Source of the DNA: Limisphaerales bacterium
GTDB taxonomy: Bacteria; Verrucomicrobiota; Verrucomicrobiae; Limisphaerales; UBA11358
Direction of reading: 5' to 3'
DNA: 12,300 nucleotides
Assembly (NCBI GenBank): GCA_003152145.1
Contig: PLZL01000271.1
Location: forward strand, 2,710 to 15,009
Below the pieces are notes generated by a model. It was given only the letters and a program-made list of their open reading frames with translations. It was not told the origin of the DNA and did no database searches. Shown piece by piece: positions 1 to 6,089 of the stretch. Within the stretch, counting starts at the first letter, position 1; each line of letters begins with the position of its first letter. A program made the position numbers and the translations under genes.

Positions 1-943
1 GCTCCACCACGTTCAGCCGGTAAAATAAATCTTCGCGGAAACGGCCGGCCTTCACCTCCTCCTCCAGATTCCGGTTGCTCGCGGCAAGAATGCGGACATT
101 TGTGCGCATCTCGCGGTTCGAGCCGACGCGCTGAAACGTCCCATTTTGCGTCACGCGCAGCAATTTCGCCTGTAGCGCCGCCGACATCTCGGCGATTTCA
201 TCGAGAAAGATTGTTCCGCCATCGGCCTCCTCGAAACGCCCGATGCGCTGGGCCGTCGCGCCGGTGAACGATCCCTTTTCGTGGCCGAACAATTCGGCTT
301 CCAGCAGCGTTTCGGGAAGTGCGGCGCAATTGACCTTGGTCATCGGCCCGCTGGCGCGCGAACTCCACGCGTGGATTACGTCCGCCACCACCTCCTTGCC
401 CACGCCGCTTTCGCCGGTGATGAGCACGCGCGTTTCCGACGGCGCAATCAGTGAAATATCCTGAAACAGCGCCGCCATGAGCGGACTGCACGCGACAACC
501 TCCGGCGGCAAAATTTTATCCTCGCGATAACGCGGCGCGGCGGATTTGGCAACACCCGTGGCCTGCTGGACGGTGACGAGCAATTCGTCGAGGTCAATCG
601 GCTTGGCGAGATAATTGAGCGCGCCGTCGCGCATCGCCTCGACGGCATCACGGATGTCGGTGTAGGCGGTGACGAGCAGCACCGGCAGCGCGGCGAACTG
701 CTGGCGCACGCGCCGCAATGTTTCCAGCCCGGACAACCCCGGCATCCGCACGTCGGAAATCATCATGTCCGGCTTCTGCGAATGCAAAATTTCCAGCGCG
801 CGTTCGCCGGAATCGGCGAGGACGGTTTCAAAGCCCTGGGTGCGCAAAAAGGAATCGAGCAGGCTGCGCTGGCCCGGATCGTCATCCACGATGAGGATGC
901 ACGGCGGTTTGATGTGATTGTTTTTGCGCAGTTCGGTTGCCAC
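1..943 (-). CDS. NtrC-family sigma-54-dependent response regulator (3' end outside window)
   Basis: Reading the minus strand from GTG at 943 gives 314 codons open to the window edge. Residues about 14-125 are a receiver domain: acidic pair D20/D21, phospho-acceptor D64 in ISDVRMPG, T92 and K114. A short linker leads to a sigma-54 AAA+ domain (from about 150) with Walker A GESGVGKE (177-184), the sigma-54 contact loop as GSFTGA (224-229; the usual form is GAFTGA) and Walker B GGTIFLDEI (242-250). The rest of the AAA+ domain and the DNA-binding HTH would lie beyond position 1. GTG is chosen because an in-frame TAG sits at 955-953 and no other good start lies near; no Shine-Dalgarno is visible. 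The family activates sigma-54 promoters after phosphorylation. The likely partner is the kinase at 6090-7658, on the same strand but now about 5.1 kb upstream; by context the pair resembles PilS/PilR, which is inference. Confidence 0.95.
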   Translation of the reverse strand, partial: MATELRKNNHIKPPCILIVDDDPGQRSLLDSFLRTQGFETVLADSGERALEILHSQKPDMMISDVRMPGLSGLETLRRVRQQFAALPVLLVTAYTDIRDAVEAMRDGALNYLAKPIDLDELLVTVQQATGVAKSAAPRYREDKILPPEVVACSPLMAALFQDISLIAPSETRVLITGESGVGKEVVADVIHAWSSRASGPMTKVNCAALPETLLEAELFGHEKGSFTGATAQRIGRFEEADGGTIFLDEIAEMSAALQAKLLRVTQNGTFQRVGSNREMRTNVRILAASNRNLEEEVKAGRFREDLFYRLNVVE

Positions 944-997
944 GCGGGAAAACTAACCGAAGCGGACGGCTGCCAAAAGGAATTTTAAAACAACTGT

Positions 998-1075
998 AGG
1001 ACAAGCGTCGCGCCTGTCTCCATCTTTCAAATCTTAATCTTCGGAAAATTCAGAGACAGGCGCGACGCCTGTCCT
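998..1075. repeat. Inverted pair of REP-like palindromes
   Basis: Left arm 998-1020 and right arm 1053-1075 are reverse complements at 22 of 23 positions, separated by a 32-base AT-richer spacer. Each arm is also a small palindrome: GACAGGCG-CGA-CGCCTGTC at 1055-1073 is a perfect 8-bp stem with a 3-base loop, and 1000-1018 is the same with one mismatch. The unit can thus fold as two small hairpins or one long one. No T-run follows on either strand, so it is not a classic terminator. The layout resembles REP/BIME dispersed repeats. It lies between the kinase-tail fragment and the response regulator start, and so may sit in that gene's leader. Confidence 0.75.
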
Positions 1076-1080
1076 GCGCT

Positions 1081-1207
1081 TCAAGGTTTGTCCGCCAGTT
1101 TCAAGTGGGTGAGGCGGAAGATGGCGCCTTTGGGCGTGTTGGCGAGGCACTTGATTTCCCAGCCATGCGCGAGGACGATTTGCGAAACGACGGCGAGGCC
1201 GAAGCGG
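1081..1207 (-). pseudogene. Truncated duplicate of the histidine kinase 3' end
   Basis: The minus strand ending at TGA (1083-1081) encodes a kinase tail running from FGLAVVSQIVLAHGWEI through CLANTPKGAIFRLTHLKL to ADKP. This is the end of the HATPase domain (after the G2 box) and matches the last residues of the kinase at 6090-7658. Bases 1100-1202 align with 6103-6205 without gaps, with six mismatches (about 94% identity). Four of the six are synonymous (H, N, H, V codons) and two change residues (L/I, K/Q), so both copies appear to have diverged while coding. Homology stops near 1207, where an AT-rich plus-strand leader starts. The final residues differ (LKLADKP against LKLMA). No start or other kinase domain is present, so this is a remnant and not a gene. 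Confidence 0.9.
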
Positions 1208-1259
1208 GCATGCTTTTTAAGAATGGCTTAATGGCTTGTCAGCCAACATAATAAAAAGC

Positions 1260-1300
1260 TTGCACTAATGCCACTGCTGATATAAGATTGCTTCATTAGT
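1260..1300 (+). promoter_or_regulatory. Probable extended -10 promoter with a flanking inverted repeat
   Basis: TATAAG at 1281-1286 matches TATAAT at five of six bases and is preceded by TG-A (1278-1280), making an extended -10 element. The -35 is poor: TTGCAC at 1260-1265, with a short 15-base spacer. A perfect 7-base inverted repeat, ACTAATG (1264-1270) and CATTAGT (1294-1300), brackets the -10 and could be an operator. The region is clearly AT-richer than its surroundings and lies just upstream of the plus-strand beta-repeat gene. Transcription would start near 1293, giving a leader of about 43 bases. Assigned by eye only. Confidence 0.45.
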
Positions 1301-1301
1301 C

Positions 1302-1330
1302 CACTTTGCAACAAAGTGCTTGAAGAAAGG
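1302..1330 (+). promoter_or_regulatory. Leader hairpin and ribosome binding site of the beta-repeat gene
   Basis: CACTTTG (1302-1308), loop CAA, CAAAGTG (1312-1318) form a perfect 7-bp stem in the predicted leader. It is followed at 1323-1330 by an AAGAAAGG Shine-Dalgarno 5 bases before the ATG at 1336. This is one of the few good Shine-Dalgarno sequences in the window, and it supports translation starting at 1336 and not further inside. The hairpin could affect mRNA stability or access of ribosomes; its role is unknown. Confidence 0.5.
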
Positions 1331-1335
1331 TAATT

Positions 1336-1575
1336 ATGAAAGCAGCAAATTGCTCGATTCGGTTATCGTCCTTTTCCCCAATTCTACCACCCTTGATCAG
1401 AATTGTTGCGGTGTGCGCGGGTCTGTTTTCTGTAGCCGGCTACGGCAACACTCTAAGCTGGTCGGGCGGCGGCGGGGCCAACGCGTATTGGAATAACAGC
1501 GCCAACTGGGGATTTGCCGGTGTTCCCGCCAATGGCGACACGGTGATTTTTCAGCCAGCCAGCCAAATCCGCTGA
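1336..1575 (+). CDS. N-terminal part (signal peptide) of the frameshifted beta-repeat exported protein
   Basis: A 79-codon frame with a good ribosome binding site. Residues 1-37 are a Sec signal peptide (K2, R9, R22, hydrophobic stretch to about 34, small residues before N38). The mature start NTLSWSGGGGANAYWNNSANW...GDTVIF (38-72) is the usual opening of PATR-repeat proteins. The frame ends at TGA (1573-1575), just after a CAGC repeat. The natural continuation (QPNPLNTNNITGLVLNQIHF) is in a different frame starting within the same repeat and runs into the 1602-5831 frame. With one more CAGC unit, 1336-5831 would be a single 1,499-residue protein; with two fewer, 1,495 residues. As read, it is a short exported peptide with no domain of its own. 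It could be the off-state of a switchable gene, a decayed gene or an assembly error. Confidence 0.85.
   Translation: MKAANCSIRLSSFSPILPPLIRIVAVCAGLFSVAGYGNTLSWSGGGGANAYWNNSANWGFAGVPANGDTVIFQPASQIR
1552..1565 (+). repeat. CAGC tetranucleotide repeat (3.5 units) at the frameshift point
   Basis: Three CAGC units followed by CA, inside the coding region right at the end of the signal-peptide frame. Changing the count by +1 or -2 units joins the two frames seamlessly, with a sensible junction in both cases (IFQPASQPNPLN or IFQPNPLN). Slippage is therefore the simplest cause of the break. The tract is short compared with classic phase-variation tetranucleotide tracts. Confidence 0.85.
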
Positions 1576-1601
1576 ACACAAACAACATTACCGGCCTGGT
1601 C

Positions 1602-4600
1602 TTGAATCAAATCCACTTTGTCGGCGCGGGCGGCGGCTATGACATTCGCGGCAACGCCTTCACGCTGACCAACAGCATCATCGCCACGAACACCGCCGGA
1701 GCCAACATCATTGAAAACAACATCACCTTGGCCACCGCCAATGTCCTGATGGTTGTCAGCAACGGCGTCAGTTTGACTTTGGACGGCAACCTCAGTGGTT
1801 CCGTGGGGGTGACCAAGGCTGGTTTGGGCACGTTGCTCTATCAATGCTCGGGCAATAATACCTACACCAGCACCACGCTGGTCAGCGGCGGCACCTTGCA
1901 GTTCAACGTCAGCGGTGCGAATGCCATTAGCGGACCGCTCGTGATCGGTGACGGCACCGGGGCTGGCAGTCCCACAGTGGTAGATCTTCAATCCGAGGAA
2001 ATGAACACCCTGCCATCCGTCACCATCAATCTCAATGGCACGCTAAATTTGAATAACTTTAGCGAACTCTTCTTCAGCACGAACCTGACGTTGAACGATG
2101 GCATGATTCAAACCGGCACGGGCATTTTAACTTTGTCGCCGAACGCCACGATAACCGTGGCCAATAATCCGACGATCAATGGTTACATGAACATTGGCAG
2201 TTCCGGCACCTGCACTATTCAAGGCAGCGGATTCATTAATTTGACCGCCGGAATAAGCGGTGCGGCCAGCATTGTGAAGAATGGTTCAGTTGGGCTGCGG
2301 CTCTATGCATCCAACACATTCACCGGGAAGTTGACGGCCAATTCTTCCGGGTATCTGTATCTGCTCAACAACAATGCGCTTGGCGCTACCAACAGCGGAA
2401 CCATCCTGAACGGCTCGACCCTCGTTTATATCGCCTCCGGAGTCAACATCACGAATGAACCGCTGACCTTAAACAGCGCCTCCGTGCCGGCAATCTACAC
2501 CTATGCGAACTCGACCAACACCTGGGTTTCAACGAACTTCACCGTTTCCGCGAATGAATACATTTTCGTTGGCACCAACGGCGCATTGGAACTCAATGGC
2601 CCCATCAGCGGCACCGGCGGGGTGACAAAATACGCGCCGGGCCGGCTGATCTATTCTGGGGCAATTGGAAACTCCTACGCTGGCCTCACCACCGTCAACG
2701 AAGGGGAACTGGATTTGGCCAAAAGCGGCGGTTATGCCATCGCGCCTTTCGGTGCGGGCTTGATGATTGGTGACGGTGTGGGAACTGACATTGTTCGCAA
2801 CTATGGCAGCCAGCAGATTTGGGGAATGGCGCCTATGACCATTACGAATTCAGGCGTTTGGGACCTGAATAATTACACTGACAGTGCGGATCCGTTGACG
2901 TTGAACGGTGGACAAATTTTAACAGGCGCGGGTCTATGTGCGATGATAAACACGGTAAAAATCGGAAGCGATTCGTCTGTGCATGGCAAAGTTCGCCTCG
3001 ATACTTCAAACGTGGTGTTTTCCAACACGGCACCATCAATTTTGTATATGTATGCTTCGGTCTTTGGTTACTCTTCCACCTACGGGCTTACCAAGGCAGG
3101 CAACGGAGATCTCTATCTTATATCCTCGAATTCCTATGGCGGCTTGACGGTGGTTCAGCAAGGCAAGCTCCGGGCGCAAAACTCTTCGGCTTTGGGTGCC
3201 ACCAGCGGCGGCACGGTGGTGAGCAGCGGCGCCACGCTGGTTTTGGACGGCAGCATTGGCATCACGAATGAAGCGTTGACCTTAAACGGACCGGGAGTTG
3301 ATTCCGGTTGGGGTGCGCTGGATGTCGAAAATGGCGTCAACACTTGGGCGGGGCCAATCACCAATAACGCGAACAGCACCCTTGATGCCTGGTCTGCTGG
3401 ATCAGAGTTGCATATTAATGGCCCGATCAGTGGCGCTGGCGGTCTGGAGGTCTTTGGATATAGTGGGGGCGGTGGCACCCACTTCTTTGAAGGTTCTGCG
3501 GCCAACACTTACGCGGGCTTGACCACGGTGGATGTGGGCAGCACGCTGGCGCTGAACAATACATCGGGTTCGGATTCTGCCATTCCGCATGATTTGGTCA
3601 TTTATGGCACGGTTCGGAATTTGCTTCCGGCCCAAATCAACAACTCTTCTTCCACCGTTACCATTGGGACTTCAGGACTTCTGGATTTGAGCGGGGGCGG
3701 AGACGGCATCAGGAGCCTCAACGGAAGCGGCAGCGTGAACCTGGGAGCCAATTACGTTGATTCCTTCGGCGGTGGCGCTCACACATACAGCGGGGTGATC
3801 TCTGGTTCCGGCGAATTTGACGTGGCCGCAAACAACATCACCTACACTCTCAACGGCAACAATACCTACACCGGCCTTACCCGACTTTATGACGGCTTTA
3901 CGAGCATCGTGAAGATCAACGGTTCACAACCGCAGAGTCCGGTCTATGTGGGAAGCCTCGCCACGCTCGGCGGCTCCGGCACCGTTGGCACCATCGCCGC
4001 CAGCGGCACCATTTCACCGGGCAACAGTCCCGGCATCCTCAACTGTAGCAATGTGACCTTCAGTTCCACCGGCAACTACACGGTGGAACTTGATGGGCCA
4101 AACCCCGGCACCGGCTATGACCAGTTGAATGTCACGAGCACAAACACTCTGGCCAATGCCACGCTCAGCGTCATTCCCAGCTTCACCACTCCCGTATCCA
4201 TCGGCCAGCAGTTCATCATCATCACCAACGACCTTGTTGACGCCATTACCGGCACATTTAGCGGCCTGGCGGAAGGCGCGACCTTTAATGTCGGCGGCTT
4301 CGGCTTCAAAATCAGCTATGTCGGCGGCACCGGCAACGACATGGTGCTGACACTGGTTGGCGTGCCTGCCGCGCAAGCCAGTTACGCCGTTGCTTCGGGC
4401 GACGGCAACGCCGTGATTGACCCGAATGAATGTGACGCCCTGCGCATCGGCATCACTAACAAGACCGCCACACCGATGACCGGCATCTCCGCCACGCTCA
4501 CGAGCGCCGATCCCAATGTGATGGTCACTCAACCGCTCTCGACCTATCCGAACGTGCCGGCTTCCGGTCGCAGCACGAACGCGACGGCCTTCCAAATTTC

Positions 4601-5831
4601 CACGCTGCCGAGTTTCGCCTGCGGCAATAACATCAACCTGAACCTCACGGTGAACTCCACCAGCCACGGCCCCTTTACCTTGCCCGTCGTGTTGAAATCC
4701 GGCGAAGCATCAAGCTCCCCCTCGCGCTATGACAACAACGCCTCGGCCACGATTCCGGATGTGGGCTCCGTTGAATCCACCAACATGGTCGGTGGCTTCA
4801 GCGGGCCGGTCATGAAAGTGGTGGTGTCTCTGTATCTCACACACACCTACGATCAGGATTTAACAAACATCTCGTTGATTGGGCCGGACGGAACAACGTT
4901 GATGCTGTCTGCCGCCAATGGCGGCAGCGGCCAGAACTACGGATCGGGCACCAGTGACGCCAGCCGCACCACGTTTGACGACGCGGCGGCCACCTCGATC
5001 ACCAGCGGCACCGCGCCGTTTGTTGGCACGTTCCGTCCGCAATCGCCACTGTCCGCCTTCATTGGCAGCACAAACGTCAATGGCAATTGGCGGCTGCACA
5101 TGGCGGACGGTTATGGCGGCAGCTTGGGCACCTTGCGCGCCTGGTCGCTGTTCCTCTATCCGGTGGCGTGCGGGTCGGGCGGCGGAGCGTGCGCGCTGTG
5201 CGCCGACGGCACCCTCTACACCAACACGCTGGACGCCAGCGGCGCGGTGATGACAAACCGTCTCTACCGGAACAGCGTTGCCAGCGCGTGCGGTTCGTCC
5301 AAGCCGTATCCGGGACCGCCGTATGCCGGCAGTTTCTATTATCACGCGTATCCGTTCTACAACGCCAGCTCCAACGCCTGCATCACGGTCGTGCTTACCT
5401 CATTTGGCGGCGACCTTATGGGCAGCGCTTACCTTGGAGCATTCAACCCGGCGGATCTTTCCATCAACTATCTGGCCGACTCTGGAACCAGCACGGCCGG
5501 CGCTGGTGCGGAGGCGTATTCCTTTAACGTGCCGGCCAACTCGATTTTCATCGTAGTGATCAACAGTGTCACCACCACGGGCACTTACAGCCTGTCGGTG
5601 TCCGGCGGTGACTGCACGCCGGTCCTGAACATCGCACCGGCGGGCAGCGCCAAAGTGGACGTGAACTGGCCCACCGTGGCGGGCAGCTACCGGCTTGAAG
5701 CCACCCCGTCGCTGCCGGCGTCGGTTTGGACTGCCGTGACCAACGAACCGGTTGCCTTCAGCAATCTCTTCAACGTCACTAATTCGAGCGTGAGTCCAAC
5801 CAACCAGTTCTACCGCCTGCACAAGCCATAA
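1602..5831 (+). CDS. Large exported PATR beta-repeat protein with P-domain (main body, lacks its signal peptide in this frame)
   Basis: A 1,409-residue frame counted from TTG 1602. That is only the first usable start codon; the homologous sequence extends upstream to about 1560. Residues 69-800 hold PATR-type beta-helix repeats (autotransporter-associated beta-strand, e.g. GVTKAGLGTLLY, YGLTKAGNGDLYL, NTYAGLTTV). They close with the family end signature GTISPGNSPG (about 801-810), a GYDQLNV segment and ISYVGGTGND. A linker domain (about 925-1050) leads to a proprotein-convertase P-domain (about 1053-1187: GPDGTTLML ... NGNWRLHMAD ... GTLRAWSLFLYP), a Cys-containing beta-sandwich region (about 1190-1335), and a C-terminal module (1341-1409) with W...YRLEATPSL...W..V ending QFYRLHKP, common at the ends of verrucomicrobial exported proteins. 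No autotransporter beta-barrel, PEP-CTERM or LPXTG anchor is visible. Likely a surface or secreted stalk/adhesin-like protein; substrate unknown. It is joined to the signal peptide at 1336 only after a frame change. Confidence 0.9.
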   Translation: MNQIHFVGAGGGYDIRGNAFTLTNSIIATNTAGANIIENNITLATANVLMVVSNGVSLTLDGNLSGSVGVTKAGLGTLLYQCSGNNTYTSTTLVSGGTLQFNVSGANAISGPLVIGDGTGAGSPTVVDLQSEEMNTLPSVTINLNGTLNLNNFSELFFSTNLTLNDGMIQTGTGILTLSPNATITVANNPTINGYMNIGSSGTCTIQGSGFINLTAGISGAASIVKNGSVGLRLYASNTFTGKLTANSSGYLYLLNNNALGATNSGTILNGSTLVYIASGVNITNEPLTLNSASVPAIYTYANSTNTWVSTNFTVSANEYIFVGTNGALELNGPISGTGGVTKYAPGRLIYSGAIGNSYAGLTTVNEGELDLAKSGGYAIAPFGAGLMIGDGVGTDIVRNYGSQQIWGMAPMTITNSGVWDLNNYTDSADPLTLNGGQILTGAGLCAMINTVKIGSDSSVHGKVRLDTSNVVFSNTAPSILYMYASVFGYSSTYGLTKAGNGDLYLISSNSYGGLTVVQQGKLRAQNSSALGATSGGTVVSSGATLVLDGSIGITNEALTLNGPGVDSGWGALDVENGVNTWAGPITNNANSTLDAWSAGSELHINGPISGAGGLEVFGYSGGGGTHFFEGSAANTYAGLTTVDVGSTLALNNTSGSDSAIPHDLVIYGTVRNLLPAQINNSSSTVTIGTSGLLDLSGGGDGIRSLNGSGSVNLGANYVDSFGGGAHTYSGVISGSGEFDVAANNITYTLNGNNTYTGLTRLYDGFTSIVKINGSQPQSPVYVGSLATLGGSGTVGTIAASGTISPGNSPGILNCSNVTFSSTGNYTVELDGPNPGTGYDQLNVTSTNTLANATLSVIPSFTTPVSIGQQFIIITNDLVDAITGTFSGLAEGATFNVGGFGFKISYVGGTGNDMVLTLVGVPAAQASYAVASGDGNAVIDPNECDALRIGITNKTATPMTGISATLTSADPNVMVTQPLSTYPNVPASGRSTNATAFQISTLPSFACGNNINLNLTVNSTSHGPFTLPVVLKSGEASSSPSRYDNNASATIPDVGSVESTNMVGGFSGPVMKVVVSLYLTHTYDQDLTNISLIGPDGTTLMLSAANGGSGQNYGSGTSDASRTTFDDAAATSITSGTAPFVGTFRPQSPLSAFIGSTNVNGNWRLHMADGYGGSLGTLRAWSLFLYPVACGSGGGACALCADGTLYTNTLDASGAVMTNRLYRNSVASACGSSKPYPGPPYAGSFYYHAYPFYNASSNACITVVLTSFGGDLMGSAYLGAFNPADLSINYLADSGTSTAGAGAEAYSFNVPANSIFIVVINSVTTTGTYSLSVSGGDCTPVLNIAPAGSAKVDVNWPTVAGSYRLEATPSLPASVWTAVTNEPVAFSNLFNVTNSSVSPTNQFYRLHKP
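1857..3903 (+). repeat. Alternating A/B super-repeats within the beta-repeat protein
   Basis: Using TTG 1602 as residue 1, two longer modules alternate. A-type modules start at residues 86, 357 and 635 (each begins N-T/S-Y-..-L). The first two share the spaced pattern IGDG...V...S...P..TI...G...LNN...LTLN.G.I.TG.G. B-type modules (240-356 and about 510-634) share ALGAT..GT, G..ITNE.LTLN, NTW and L.(I)NGPISG.GG. The order A-B-A-B-A suggests duplication of a roughly 270-residue double unit. The similarity is clear in protein but diverged in DNA, so the duplication is not recent. Confidence 0.7.
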
Positions 5832-5860
5832 CCAACGCTCAAGCAGCGCGGTTCCCTCGC

Positions 5861-5894
5861 ATTGACCTCCGGCCCGCCCGGAGGTCAATTTTTT
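5861..5894 (+). terminator. Rho-independent terminator of the beta-repeat gene
   Basis: A perfect 12-bp stem, ATTGACCTCCGG (5861-5872) pairing with CCGGAGGTCAAT (5878-5889), has a CCCGC loop and runs into six Ts (5889-5894). It begins 29 bases after the TAA at 5829-5831. It closes the plus-strand unit before the convergent kinase gene. Confidence 0.93.
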
Positions 5895-6089
5895 CCGCGG
5901 GGACATGTCCGGAAACAGATTGGTTCTGGGACGGCGGCGGGTTGCGCCAGTGCATCGGCGTATCCGCAGCGGTTCCATCGTTTCACATGGCCTTGAACTG
6001 CCTTGCGCTCATGGCAGCGCCGCACATGCCGTGTTCGCCGCAAAGAGCTGGGTGTAACGATGACTCTCGCTATGGCATTGAGTGGTTTT
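5895..6089. other. Intergenic spacer between convergent genes, no gene recognised
   Basis: No convincing coding sequence is seen on either strand; the frames that cross it have biased, low-complexity translations. It holds a 10-base palindrome GGACATGTCC (5901-5910). An imperfect hairpin (about 6065-6099) forms around the kinase stop codon without a T-run. The segment may be part of whatever was inserted between kinase and regulator, but nothing in it identifies a mobile element. Confidence 0.5.

Noticed and set aside
998..1075. Inverted repeat as a Rho-independent terminator
   Set aside because: There is no T-run on either strand and the loop is 32 bases; the REP-like reading fits better.
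1217..1260. Possible sigma-54 (-24/-12) promoter for the beta-repeat gene in the TGGCTTAATGGCTTGT stretch
   Set aside because: The GG to GC spacing is off by one base and the -12 lacks the GC; the extended -10 at 1278-1286 is a better candidate.
4014..4667. A 217-codon minus-strand frame inside the beta-repeat gene
   Set aside because: It is a shadow frame opposite a continuous, domain-bearing plus-strand frame, with no recognised motif or start signal.
5400..5978. A 192-codon minus-strand frame crossing the end of the beta-repeat gene and its terminator
   Set aside because: It runs through the terminator hairpin and the antisense of the FYRL module; the translation is Arg-rich with no domain.
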